A stretch of DNA of 64,000 bases from Paraescarpia echinospica. Lineage: Eukaryota; Annelida; Polychaeta; Sabellida; Siboglinidae. Of this stretch, positions 19,400-30,561 are shown in pieces (the stretch's first letter is position 1; every line of letters starts with the position of its first letter). The stretch spans positions 5,997,333 to 6,061,332 of the forward strand of contig CM034543.1 in the NCBI GenBank assembly GCA_020002185.1, in the 5' to 3' direction. The notes under the pieces were generated by a model. The model had not been told where the DNA came from and did not search any database. It saw only the letters and a program-made list of their open reading frames with translations. Position numbers and translations under genes: made by a program.

Positions 19400-20945
19400 G
19401 AGTTGGTATTTCTGCCGCATGGGCAGAAACATTGGACATTTTGTTCTGTCCAAAATGTCCACTCCGACACATTGACCTGTATATCAAATTGCATGATACA
19501 AACCATTACTTGATTTCTTCCACAATGAAGATAATATGAGTGACTAAGAAAAAATAGTAAACAGTATGTGTAATTGTTGTTAAAGCCAGTAGGTAGGATG
19601 CCGAAGACTGTTCCGTCCAAACATGCCCACTCCAACGCAGACAATCTTTCTGTTCTCTTTCAAAATGCAGCAGTAGAAAACAACAGTTTACGAGTCATTT
19701 TTAGCAATCATGTAAGTATTACATGTGACAACAAACAATAACAATTTACTACATATTCAATTTGAATGTGGAACAAATAGTATCCACAGAATGTCTATTC
19801 TGACACATGATCTGAAGCATGTGTATATCCTACATTATAATTATTTATTATGCTATTCTATGAAACAAAATTACTAATTATATCAAATATGCCTTCACCA
19901 AGATGTATTTAGCCTGCCAAACAGGGACTAATGCAGGATAATATTTGTGCCCGTCATGACATCGCCATGCATCATGTGCCCAAAATTTTACTCGTCCAAA
20001 TGACAGGTTGACACAATCCACATGTGCGGCGCCTGTCACACAGCCCATAATATATAAAGGGCTAGTTTGGGTCATTACATAGTTGACGGGTTTATACCGG
20101 TCAGTCCAAATTCTTACCTGCTCCCGGCCGACTCAGCCCATCCAAATGATGGGGTGATGGGTCTCTGCATTAGTCTATGTTGCCAACAGATGTCTACATG
20201 GATTTGGAGGCCATTATGGCAAAAATTATGAAGTAAACTGCATAATCATGATAATGATACCCGCCATGTGTAATAAACCAAGTTGTGGTTTATAGTGGCT
20301 CATATGCTAGAAATGAACTATTAATATTCAGTTTTGAATGTTAACTTTTTTTTTATAAACCCAATGTACTGTAACTGAATGTGTCGCAAAGTTTAAATGT
20401 CCAATGTCATGTCCATTCCGACACATGGAATTTGTTGTCAATAAATCATGGTTGTGATTTTAGGAACAATGTGGACGTGTTTGTGACTTAATATTTGTAA
20501 AGGGTATGTATGTGTGTTTATATTGATAAGGATACTTAAAGTCCTTGCTACTTTGCAGACAATAATAGAGTTAATAACTGTACATATATGTGTGTCTTCG
20601 AGTGTTTGAAGCAAGTTTTCGATTACACGTAAGTGTTTAGATTTACCATTTAGGGAACAAACCCTATTGTTAGCCTTAAAAATATAGTAGTTATACCTGA
20701 CAAGTACCTTACTGATATCTCTTGTTTCCAGTTGCAAACAGGAACCAACATTTCTTGCACTACCTCAATACATTAACTAAATATCCATGCACTTCATTCA
20801 ATATACAAAACATCATTATTCAATAGAACAATGTGTTTGTCATGCCATCAAATATAATAAAGCTGATTTCAGCTTATTACTGAACAGGATAGTAGAATTT
20901 CTTTGATGTCCAAAAATAACTGTCCACTCCGACACAGATTTTAAA
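19400..20945. repeat. Recurring GTCCACTCCGACACA motif with a third palindrome copy
   Basis: ATGTCCACTCCGACACA-like words occur at about 19455, 19622 (diverged), 19791 (diverged), 20409 and 20921, often preceded by GTCCAAA. A TTTCTGCC..GGGCAGAAA unit lies at 19409-19429. Spacing is irregular. No coding frame is shared. This fills an otherwise empty part of the large PARG intron 2. Confidence 0.5.
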
Positions 20946-22068
20946 AGGGATCGGATAATAACATAAGTTGATGCAACAGGTATAATTTACTATAAATGCT
21001 ATCGTGGAAGTGTTTAAACATGTTTGATGATTAGTGTTATAAATCATGTTTCCATCTTTATTGTAATGTGCATAGCTAGCAAGATATTAAGTGTCACACA
21101 TTTTTTAAAATTGTGGTGATCAGCTGCATAAAAGTGCTATTATTTACCCCCAGGATGATATGTAAGAAAATGCGCTGAGTTTTACCATAAAATGATGTTA
21201 TTGTTGTTTTATTTTGTGCTGAAACACAAACAAATTGCATTACAAACAAAGTATGTTGCCTTGATATTTCCAATAACCAAATTTCACTGTGGGTTGCAAT
21301 TGTTTCTGTCAATGTGTGATACACACACTACTTGTAGCCATCTAGTGTTATGCCTACATAAAAATAAGGTACATAGTTTCAAATTAAACCGAAATCGGAG
21401 TAATTAAGTGATTTTGAAAATTTGCCCATGTGAGACACTAGTGGCCTAGGTTACTGTGAAATCGCCCACATTTCATTCAACTGGATATAAATATATGCAA
21501 TTATTCATAATAATCACAACAGGAAAATTATCGAATGACCCCCCGATGTTTAGAAATTGATACATTTAATGTGACGAGCAGTTAGCAGTTTTGAACAATG
21601 CATCTTTTATGTGACTGATGCATCTTGGTATTTTGGTAATCATACATATTCGACTAAAAACTAATATTTCGTAATCAGAATAATCACCAATCACACAAGA
21701 TTGTGATCGACTGAATGGAAGCATGAAGCAATCAGTCATCAACAAAACTGAATCATCGAAACAGCACCACCTGTGATTCTGAACCATAAATTTACATACT
21801 GGGTAGGTTTGTTTTGTGCATTTTGTCCGAAGCAATGCATGCAAATCATTCAATAAGTGTGTAATATAACTTTCGTTGTCATCTCACTTTCAAGATTCAC
21901 AAACATTCACAATGAAATGCGCCAAATTCAAAACTAGAAAGATTTGTGCAACGCACATTTATCACATGGTCATGTGTACGTGCTATCACCTGTACAAAAA
22001 AGCCTAATAGCGATACAACAGCTATCGTTTTACAGCAATATAGCCAGACCGGATGGGTTAAGACTGAC
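20946..22068. other. PARG intron 2, nothing further recognised
   Basis: AT-rich sequence with short chance open frames only. Confidence 0.45.
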
Positions 22069-22210
22069 CTGGACAGATGTCTAAAGAAGTCATCAAAGTT
22101 GATTGCACAAAGCTTTGATTGTCTCTTGAACTTGCGATGAGGAAAGAGACAAAGGAAGCTGCAAGCAACAATGGATGCCACCAAAGCTCTGGACAGACAC
22201 ATTTCTCCAT
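22069..22210 (-). CDS. PARG exon 2
   Basis: 142-bp exon, acceptor CTGTGTGTTGCAG and donor CCAG|GTCAGT. Encodes SRALVASIVACSFLCLFPHR, then KFKRQ and CAINFDDFFRHLS (residues about 120-166). It matches the PARG hallmark 'QxASLLANAFFCTFPRRN ... INFxRLF'. It needs two bases from exon 1 and gives two to exon 3, and both fit. Confidence 0.93.
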
Positions 22211-22639
22211 CTGCAACACACAGAGACAGGTAAAATTATTATAATATCTATATTATAAAACAATACGGTTCTCTGTTTGTCTGTGGACCCGTATCTATGT
22301 TAGTTTTGTATGCACCATACTGGAATGAAACATAAAAGCATGTCTCTGTCAAACTGTGGAGTATAATCAGTCTAATTAAACCAGTACCAATTAAACCATA
22401 CTGCTCTACTGCTGCTTGGTGGCCAGTATTATTATTCATGCATATAGTTTTAATTAATTTTTAGTCTTATTTATCTCAGAATCACATTTTAGTATCTAAT
22501 CAAATTATTTAATGTAATTTAGGCTTTTATTTATTTTATCCAGTATGTTCAGCACTTTTGGTAATTGTTTATTTTATTATTGGATTTACCCATAATTTTA
22601 CTATACATAGGTTTATCTATATATATATATACTAGAATT

Positions 22640-22860
22640 TTTTTTCCTAACTTTATTTATTTTTCTTATTTATTTCTCTTAACTTAAATGCGTTTGTATG
22701 CTTCTTAGATGATTGCCGATTTGTAAACACCCGTGAACGGGTCATTAGTCCCGGATTTGATGGTGTGTAAATAAAGTTTATTATTATTATTATAGTGTGC
22801 AGGCAGCCACTAATCCGAAAAACTTGTGAAAAAAAGATAGGTGGCACATGAACACCCAGA
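22640..22860. repeat. Retroposon 3' end, (TAT)n tail, paired with 3.1-kb copy
   Basis: Ends GTAAATAAAGTTTATTATTATTATTATAG at about 22765-22795, a typical LINE 3' terminus. It is followed by GTGCAGGCAGCCACTAATCC and ACAAGTT...AAAAAAGATAGGTGGC, the reverse complement of the 3.1-kb repeat. Confidence 0.5.
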
Positions 22861-23445
22861 ACAGGCTTCGAGGCTCCACTGAACCCCTTTGGTCACACAG
22901 AAATAGTCATAGAAAAGTATTAGGTCATTACTATTATACTGTTTCCTATTACTATTACTACATTGTGTTTTGTTCAATGTATTACTATTACAATTACTTG
23001 AACAGTAATTTTGTAATTGTTAACTATTATCCAGGCATATAAATAACTACACTTATGTTTCCAAATATACAGTCATTGGTAGATCAGAGACCAATAGTCG
23101 AAGGAAGCGAATGTATATAACAGATGAAAAGAAAGATTAATTAATATTAATAATAACGTGCAAGATCCAAAATTGCTTTAGATGATAATTCACAATGCCA
23201 TATATATAAAAACTACTATTGCTAAATAAACAAATAGTCTATTGTCCATCTAGTAGTAGTAGCAGTAACTCTAAATATATCTATTTGAAACAGATATATT
23301 AAAATACTACTACTAGTCTGATTATTAAATAAATATAGCATAACACAAACATAATAATTAAAACTAAGAAATACTAATACACATTTACATGAATAAATTT
23401 TGTTGGAACATCGGAGGTTTTATAAAAACATGACAACAAGCTGAC
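22861..23445. other. PARG intron 1, very AT-rich
   Basis: Many TATTACTA/TAATAA simple patches; nothing else recognised. Confidence 0.45.
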
Positions 23446-23803
23446 CTTGCAGCTGTCGACTGAAGGTCAGGCCATCATCTCGCTGCAGGTCTTCAATGTC
23501 CACCGCGCGCTGGACAATACATGGTAGACTGACCACAAAGAAGTTGACCGTCTCCTCCCTGGTGGCGGTTGAGTGCAGGAACTTCTTGAGTCCGTCAAAG
23601 ACACCGCGATGAGACAAAACCCCTTCGTCCTCGCCGTGTACAAGTACGTAGAGGTCATTGAGTGCATTCACGAGTCTGTGACTGCAGTTGAGGTTGTTGG
23701 CAACCATGTGCTTGAGGTGACATTTGATGTCGGGCCATTGCGCCAAGTGGCAAGGCAGTGTCACATGTCGGTTGTCGTCGGAGCCGCCACATCGAGGCAG
23801 CAT
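23446..23803 (-). CDS. PARG exon 1: start codon and helical regulatory region
   Basis: The ATG at 23803 opens MLPRCGGSDDNRHVTLPCHL and reaches AQWPDIKCHLKHM, the 'WPD' entry of the PARG catalytic core. FLHSTATREETVNFFVVSLP and IVQRAVDIEDLQRD follow, matching the helical 'LLPxIxxLAL' regulatory part. Donor CAAG|GTCAGC. An in-frame TAA lies 16 codons upstream in the same exon, so this ATG is the likely start. Exon sequence continues upstream to an acceptor (GTTTATTTCAG) near 23865 as 5' UTR. The protein thus lacks the long N-terminal region of vertebrate nuclear PARG. Confidence 0.88.
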
Positions 23804-23864
23804 CGTGGCGTCACCTAGACTCCGTAGGCAGTCTTATGTGCGCTTGCTGCGATGCATTCACGCT
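23804..23864 (-). other. PARG 5' UTR part of exon 1
   Basis: Lies between the acceptor CTGTTGTTTATTTCAG and the start codon and contains an in-frame TAA. It implies at least one upstream non-coding exon, which I could not place. Confidence 0.6.
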
Positions 23865-24169
23865 GAAATAAACAACAGTAATAAAGAAATCAGTGTCATT
23901 ATCAAATACTTATTTAAATTATAAATCAGCCACACTGCATCTGTTCCATGACTGTCTGTAGACTGGTACTGGTATTGATGAGTGCGATTTATTGAACTGA
24001 GGCAAGTGAAGTTAACTAAACTGGACGCCATAAAGTAGGAGCATGAGGATTCATACAAGGATTCTCACGACTAAGAATCTGATGTTCTAAAAACCAACAC
24101 TAACAAACCCCACAAGATCAACATGGCATGGATCACCACTCCAGTTTCAATATAGAATGACAGAAGTAG

Positions 24170-24440
24170 GTGAATACTCTCAGAACATCTAACCCAAAGT
24201 GCTTCTGCGCACACATGTGTGGTTGTAGACCTAGGCAGAGGAAAGAATCTGCAACTCAGGAAACATCAGGCCAACTGTACATTTGTCCAACCTGCTCCAG
24301 AGCCTTCAAGTCCAGAATAGGCCTTTACAACCACCAGAAGGCGTGCCACCTTTCCCAGGAACAAAAACTTCCATACTTTGGACGCGAAGAATCTGCCATC
24401 ATCAGATCCATGGACTACTGCTATGTACATCATTTCTAAA
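24170..24440 (+). pseudogene. LINE ORF2 end with C2H2-type finger
   Basis: Contains LYICPTCSRAFKSRIGLYNH and QKACH, a C2H2-like finger. The 'C-x2-C...F-x-SRIGL-x-xHQ...C' form is usual at the very C-terminus of many animal LINE ORF2 proteins rather than in transcription factors. No other zinc finger, start or splice context supports a host gene. Confidence 0.55.
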
Positions 24441-24519
24441 GTCAAATTTAGCATGTTCGATCAAATTCTGCCATAACCTGACCAGTATAGGCTCAGTAAG
24501 TAAATAAATAATTTATTTC

Positions 24520-25030
24520 CAACAATATTCAACATTACACATCACCATATGACAAATACAATGTTGTATGTGGAAAGGGGGTGAACATAAGTACAGTACT
24601 TATCAATGGTTCACCCCCAACCATTTTAGGTGCTGACGATGAAAATGCAATATGTTTTTATTAAGTATAAATCACCAATCAAAAATTATTGTACACGGTG
24701 CCTACAACATAATGTTTATATTTATTTTTGATTTTTGACATTTTTGATATTCTTATGAGTCTTCAGTACTCCACATAGTACCACGACTACAATACAGCTG
24801 TATATCTATCAATTGTAGATGATTTGTACTTTTTTAAACATACAAATATGATGACACTTTCTTAAATCTTCAGGTAAACTATTCCACACTTTGACTCCAA
24901 CATTAGACACACACATAGCCTTCAAAGTTGTACGAACGTACTTTTGTTTAAATATATCTCTCTGTCTTGTTACATAACAACATTCGTTATTCAAGTGAAA
25001 ACAGCTTAGAATGTTTTTCGGAGGTAAATG
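24520..25030 (-). pseudogene. LINE 3' end, minus strand, 'WNSLP' remnant
   Basis: The open end KYVRTTLKAMCVSNVGVKVW-NSLPEDLRK, then MFKKVQIIYN and a stop at about 24809, is the usual C-terminal signature (VWNSLP...FKKxLK) of LINE reverse transcriptase ORFs. The following ~290 bp to about 24520 would be its 3' UTR. Confidence 0.65.
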
Positions 25031-25134
25031 ATATTTCACCTTGTACATTGTACAAGCGGAGATTGGCAATGGCGAGTAAAAAGTTGACGGACATGAAGAA
25101 GCTGTGGAAAGCAATGAACAAAGATATATGAAAC

Positions 25135-25575
25135 TACAAATGATCTGAGTCTGCATATTTCCAACTGCTACATATGGATGCGAAACCTGGACTCTTAATA
25201 AGAACATTACTAAATGTATAAATGCATTTGAAAACAAGTGTTATAGAAAGATATTACGAGTTTCATGGACTAAACATAGAACTAACGAATCCATCGCAGA
25301 TGAGCTTGGTGTTATACCAGGGACTTTATTGAACTTTGTAAAGAAACAGAAACTAAGTTATTTCGGCCATTTGAAATGGCATCAATCTCTAGAGAGACTA
25401 ATAATGGAAGGAAAACTGGAAGGCAGTAGAATCAGACCTAGGAGACAATGGGAGAAGAGCATAGCGGAATGGATGGGAGCAAACGTCTGGTGAGTGGGGA
25501 GGTGAAAATGAAAGAGCTGTCTATAGACAATCCATCAAGGCTGCAACGTCCGGAAATGGATAAGCAAACCTAACT
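25135..25575 (+). pseudogene. LINE ORF2 C-terminal remnant, plus strand
   Basis: Broken frame reading ATYGCETWTLNKNITK, AFENKCYRKILRVSWTKHRT, KKQKLSYFGHLKWH, LIMEGKLEG and RRQWEKSIAEWMG. These are the standard late motifs of LINE ORF2 (YGCETW, CYRKILRISW, KLxYFGHLxR, GxRxRGRxRxxW). Head-to-head overlap with the minus-strand remnant at 24.5-25.0 kb. Confidence 0.8.
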
Positions 25576-25579
25576 AACA

Positions 25580-26460
25580 TTGTGATAGCCGTTTTATACT
25601 CGATATAATAAAAAACTTCATAACTTTAAGATCGACAAACAAGTTGTTTGTAGGGTCTTGAGCTTTTGCTCCATATATAATACGTATCCCTCATTTTAGC
25701 AAAACAAATATCGGCCATAAGTTAGAATGTTATGTGTTACCCCAAATCTCAGAGCAGTAGTCAATATATGACCCAGCATAGTCAAAAAATATTCATCACA
25801 TTATCTTCAGTTATGTACTTTATAATTTTGGAATGTATAGTACCGTTGTAGTCTACTTAGATAGGGAATTCGTATGTGTGTTGTCTGTTGACTTGTCAAG
25901 TTATCTTGCTTGGGTGGGATTGTAATTTATCTATTTCTCTGCCAAATGGAATATAAAATGTTAAAAAATTGGTAAGATACACAAGTTTATGGTTAATAAA
26001 GCGATATAACTTTCAAGACGCTTACACTAGTAATAACTGATAACGTTTGGTTTCAGCTTTTATATAAAAACGGGTCAATGCCCTGAAGGCTGAAGCTGAA
26101 CTTCAGCTGAACTTGAACGCAAGCCTGGTATAAAAGCGAGTTGGAAACGTATTTACTAACCATATTCGGGCATTTTCGTAAACGTTAGTATGTATTCACA
26201 AAGAGCAGCGTTCTCTAATGGCGTAGGCTGTTTTATAACCACTGCATGTATCGTAATAAATTAGCATCCAACAAAAAATAGAACGCTAATTCCTTAGTTA
26301 TGTTTACCACCAGCATCGCTAGCGGAAGTGCCACTGTCATGCGCAGTCACAACATGTTTTCCGTGCCGCCACCTAGGAGACAGTTTCGTGTAATTCTGGA
26401 AGAGGGTCGAAAAGAGATTGGTGGGGCAAAGAATAACGACACGGTACCGGGACTCGATCG
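25580..26460. other. Intergenic sequence, nothing recognised
   Basis: AT-rich, lies between the PARG gene and the next gene. A short CTGAAGGCTGAAGCTGAACT simple stretch at about 26080. Confidence 0.4.
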
Positions 26461-26473
26461 CTACCGCACCTTC

Positions 26474-26560
26474 CACTCACTCACTCACTCACTCACTCAC
26501 GCGCACACCCACCCACCCACTCACACACTCACCCACTCACTCACACACTCACCCACTCGC
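26474..26560. repeat. (CACT)n/(CACC)n microsatellite
   Basis: CACTCACTCACT and CACCCACCCACC runs, similar to the tail of the RTE-type LINE at 52.6 kb, so possibly a retroposon tail. Open frames rich in Thr, His and Pro here are artefacts. Confidence 0.85.
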
Positions 26561-26796
26561 ACTAACTGCTTCACGTGTGTATTCCGATATACACTATTTT
26601 CATGTAGCGTTTATTGATTTTAACGATAATGGCGAGGGACCTGGCCTAGGTGGAAGGGACGTATAAAGATTCAACTGAAGGCAAGACCGGGACGTGGGTG
26701 GACCCAGAATTTCAAAAGAATTCAACGGAATGTCGTTTGAGACTGGGGAGTGCCCTAAGCTGACTATTGTTCATCGGAGTGGTTGAAGTAATAATT

Positions 26797-26797
<1 letters not shown>

Positions 26798-26838
<41 letters not shown>

Positions 26839-26840
26839 CA
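26798..26840. repeat. (AGT)n microsatellite
   Basis: About 13 units of AGT/TAG. Confidence 0.9.
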
Positions 26841-28740
26841 GGGATCACACGACTGATGCTAGGTATAGGGTGGAGGTACTGAGGTTTGAAGGTAGAAAAG
26901 AAATGTAATCTGGTCTCTTCGGTGGAGAGAAACCATTACGTTGCGGTTGGCTAACATGAAGTCTATACCCAGTGGTGGCTTTGACGTTGAATTTCTTCAT
27001 GCATATATAGAGTAGAGGGAATACCGGAGGTATGTGGAATATATGTATTATGAGTGAATGTTATATTAGAGGTATTGGTTTAAACATCTGATTTTTACAT
27101 TGTTATAATTGTGGCAAAGGGTGTGGTCAATAATAAATGAATATGGTCAGCGCAATGATACTGGTATCTCGAGATTTATGCAGGGTGGCGAATCATCGCT
27201 CTGTTATGTGAATGTTAGATAGTAACAAGAAGCGAACATAGGTTGTATTCTATGGTGTCACAAATAATGGTTATTGGTGTATAGTTTGTTGGGAATTAGA
27301 ATACGTAAGGTGGTGGGGTTGTTTATTACTGATTGACTATTGTGTCCGAATATGTATATATCTATGGCGAACATTAGCTACATATGTTTGTGTGTAGGTA
27401 CTATGATTGTATGTGGTGTCGGTGGAAACACATATGATATGAAGGGTGTAGGTTACACACCAAGGAATAAGAATATTTTATTATTATCATAGTTATCATT
27501 TATTGTAGTGTCGGGCGGGGTGAAGTCTGACAAAGTGCACTCGTGAGCGGTAGACGCCGAGTTGTAACAACAGTGCGAGAGTAGACGGCTTACGCGACAA
27601 TGGAGAATTCACACCCGAAGAGGGAATTCCCGACGAACAGAGCGAGAACTACTTCGCTCGACTACTGAGGGACAAATTGTCATCAAGTTGACGGTGTTGA
27701 CGAAATGTGGTATCGTTCATTATAAACATTATGTTCTCGCATCTCTACATTGCGAGTGCCACGCAGACAACCGTAGGGTGTTGAATTTTTGTGCCTATAT
27801 GGCGTTTATGTTATAGAATCTTTTGGTGAAATAATATATGATTGAAGACTTGATCAATCCTTGTGTACCTATGAAATGTTATGTTACAGATGTGTGTAGG
27901 TAAGACTTTGTATGATAAGAGGTTAGGGAGGCTGACGAGTCTTCCTTGAAGAATCGCTTTTTTGTTGTTTGAAAGATGGGTCAATACATTTTTTAAATTC
28001 TTTAATTGTGTATAACTACTTCCCTTCTGATATATCTCAGAACCCGGATGTTTATTAGCAAGGTCGTTTCACCCGGCGGTTCTTGACATGTACTAGATGT
28101 ACATATGTAACAAATAATTATAAACACATTAAATAAGTTAGCCGATCAACGACAGGCGTTGTTTAATTTTGCAAATGCAAATGCTTACACGCAGGTCATG
28201 CACGGGAAGGTGAATGTAATATATATTATGGGATATTCTGTTTTAGGTAGAATCATAGAAGAAAGGGACTGTGACGTAGCAATGTGTACTGGTGGAACTA
28301 TTCAGAGCAGTGTGGGAATGCAACGCTTTCATATTGTAATCAGAAAATCTGGAAACATTTATTTGTCCACATGACAACACTGTGATTCACAAGGTATTCT
28401 TGAGTAGACAATGCTATACGTATACATACTTATAACTAACAATCAGAAACAATAAAAACTGCAAATAATACATTGAGGTGTATAACACTCAGCATCAAAG
28501 TTAACCAAAAGAGCCCGAAACTGCCACTTAGACCAAAATGACCACTATCGTATGACCCACCCACATTCTTAACTGCGATGTTTCTGTTGTACCCTTTTCT
28601 GGGTTTTTTTTTGTAGTGCAAACGCAAGACAATCGATTTATTTTAGTTCCCATGCAAAAAAGATGATGAAAAAACAAAAGCATGAACGCATGGATGACAA
28701 AACAAACAAGACACATAAAGCAAACCAACTGGCTACAGAG
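26841..28740. other. Intergenic; short orphan open end at ~27540-27690
   Basis: Mostly without signal. On the plus strand at about 27555-27690 an open stretch ends NGEFTPEEGIPDEQSENYFA, then RLLRDKLSSS and a stop. It looks like a real protein end but starts after a TAG, and I do not recognise it. Confidence 0.35.
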
Positions 28741-28748
28741 CAACATCT

Positions 28749-28822
28749 GATATATTTAACAAGATTTAACAAGAATCTTGTTAAATATATCATGTCCGTC
28801 CGTCCGTCCGTCCGTCCGTCTG
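28749..28822. repeat. Palindrome of LINE 3'-end sequence plus (CCGT)n
   Basis: ATATATTTAACAAGATT and AATCTTGTTAAATATAT face each other across 7 bp. Both equal the CR1-type LINE 3' terminus (AATCTTGTTAAATATAT). A (CCGT)n run follows at 28795-28820. Confidence 0.75.
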
Positions 28823-29465
28823 TCTATCAAACGATGCATGCTGATAAAATAAATATGTACGAGAGATGGTCATTAAAGTGATCATATCTTAAACATATCA
28901 GTTCACTTTGTATCTTTTAATATGGCAGAGGCTTGTACTCTGACGCCTGCGTGTAATTTGTTGTGATAAATAAAACGCGTTCCAAAATATTGAGATTTAT
29001 ATATTGTTTTCAACCAGCCCCGGTCTCCCTTACGCCCGGGCACATCCGGGTCACCCTCTAGTGATGTAAACGTCATGTTTAATAGTAAGCTATATAATAA
29101 TGAAAATTACACTACATACTTGTGATCATGTTACTACATTGCATTTGTTCTACTATTTCTGCACCACAGCACGTTGGGGTATATAGTAATACATTTATTG
29201 AAATAAGGGATTACAAGCAAAATTGCTTTTCCCATTGTCCTAACAATATTCGTTCGTTCATTCGTTCGTTCGTTCGTTTATCAATGCGTTCACTATATTA
29301 TTGTGTTTTATATATAATTATTAGCTGTCTATCTCATAGGCCACGGTAGATGGAAGGTTATATCAGTGCGTGTGATATCCTGCTTATCCATCAATGATCG
29401 AAGGCACCGGTAGACGGAAGGCGTCGTAGAACACATGGTAGCCGTCCGCTATCGCCAGAATGTTG
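28823..29465. other. Intergenic, small (CGTT)n run
   Basis: A (TTCG)n/(CGTT)n run at about 29250-29280; otherwise nothing recognised. Confidence 0.4.
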
Positions 29466-29549
29466 TTACAAGTTGTTGTACACCAGTATGATCAACATGA
29501 CACCGACGGGCAGTGGCAATGGGCTGCCTGTCCTTGGACCACCGTTTGT
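29466..29549 (-). CDS. Candidate alternative terminal exon with hydrophobic tail
   Basis: Follows acceptor GTTTTGCAG (AG at 29550-29551). Read in phase 0 it gives TNGGPRTGSPLPLPVGVMLI, then ILVYNNL and TAA: 27 residues whose last part is a hydrophobic segment. The exon at 30379-30561 ends in phase 0, so it could splice here instead of to 30047. That would give the protein a membrane-anchor-like end. Without transcripts this is tentative. Confidence 0.35.
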   Translation of the reverse strand, partial: TNGGPRTGSPLPLPVGVMLIILVYNNL

Positions 29550-29747
29550 CTGCAAAACCAAAAGATACAAACTGAAACTGAAAACATGATTTTATTTAGC
29601 ATGAAAATGCTAATACAAAGTAAAGGTAGACACTATTTCATACCTAATATGCTGCATTAACATTAATTATATCCTACCCTACACACACCCAATGAGCAAC
29701 AATGCAAGAGGTCAGCTGTTATAACTGCTAGAGTATTCTCATATTAA

Positions 29748-30047
29748 TTAAGTTCGTTCCATCTGACCATTTAGGTTCTGCTGTTGCCAATTATGGCATT
29801 GCATAATGATCTCCCGAAATTGACCATGAATGATGCGCCCTACATTTGGTGTCGTAGCTTGACCGCTACTGGACGGTTGTCTCTGTTTCATGGGTCGACC
29901 GAATTGTGGAGAATTGCCACCATCATGGGCTCCATCTTGTAGTCCAGTATAAACTGGTCCGCTGTCAGTCCCGCCTTGTCCATCAATCTGGAGCATCAAT
30001 GGCAGTTTGTAAAGGCCACCTCCACCCTCTAGTGCGGGAACAGTGCG
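29748..30047 (-). CDS. Terminal coding exon, Gly/Gln-rich, unknown product
   Basis: 300 bp from acceptor ATCACAAGTGTTTCAG to a TAA at 29748-29750, phase 0, 99 codons. The sequence begins RTVPALEGGGGLYKLPLMLQ and later has QMERT before the stop. It is low-complexity, with Gly, Gln, Ser and Asn, and has no domain I know. It joins the exon at 30379-30561 in phase. It may be the 3' end of the DSL ligand gene upstream or a separate small gene; no membrane segment is encoded. Confidence 0.6.
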   Translation of the reverse strand, partial: RTVPALEGGGGLYKLPLMLQIDGQGGTDSGPVYTGLQDGAHDGGNSPQFGRPMKQRQPSSSGQATTPNVGRIIHGQFREIIMQCHNWQQQNLNGQMERT

Positions 30048-30111
30048 CTGAAACACTTGTGATAGCGACAATAACAGAAGGTTTAAACGCAAGGATGAAC
30101 ATTGCGATGTT

Positions 30112-30240
30112 ACGTGTGTTTGTGTGTGTGTGTGTGTGTTCGTGCGCGCGCGACTGCATGCGTCTGCGTGCGTCTGTGTGCGTCTGTGAGTGCGTCTGTG
30201 TGCGTCTGTGAGTGCGTGCGCAGGCGCGGGCGCGTGAATG
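30112..30240. repeat. (GT)n / (TGCG)n low-complexity tract
   Basis: TGTGTGTGTG followed by GCGTCTGTGTGCGTCTGTGA repeats, within the intron between the two exons. Cys- or His-rich open frames here are artefacts. Confidence 0.85.
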
Positions 30241-30378
30241 TTTATATGAATGCGCGTGCATGCATGCGTATTCATCGGTTCATTGTAACTCTTATTAAAA
30301 TATCCCTATTTGTCGTATTATTACCCAGGTAATTGACATTATGTATGACAGAACCAGTTCCACTCGCGTGACACTTAC

Positions 30379-30561
30379 TTCGGTTTGTGTTTTCCCATCC
30401 CCTGTATCTGCCATTCCAGCTTGACCGTTACTGGCCGATGGACCGCCTTGCACGGACTGGCCAGGGCTGGACGCATGGTCACCGCCGGATTCATGATCGC
30501 CATTTTGTTTCCCAGCATCCACTTGTCCAGGTTGATTGTTGGTTCCACTTCGTCCGTTAAT
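30379..30561 (-). CDS. Coding exon, Gly/Asn/Gln-rich linker
   Basis: 183 bp (61 codons), phase 0 at both ends, acceptor CCCCTTATAG and donor GAA|GTAAGT. Encodes INGRSGTNNQPGQVDAGKQN, a His/Glu-containing middle, and NGQAGMADTGDGKTQTE. No domain is visible. It looks like an extracellular or disordered linker. The clean splice sites on both sides make it a credible exon. Confidence 0.6.

Noticed and set aside
24170..24440. C2H2 zinc-finger transcription factor
   Set aside because: A single finger of the LINE C-terminal type with no other host-gene features.
28159..28374. 71-codon plus-strand open frame
   Set aside because: No recognised motif, splice site or codon evidence.
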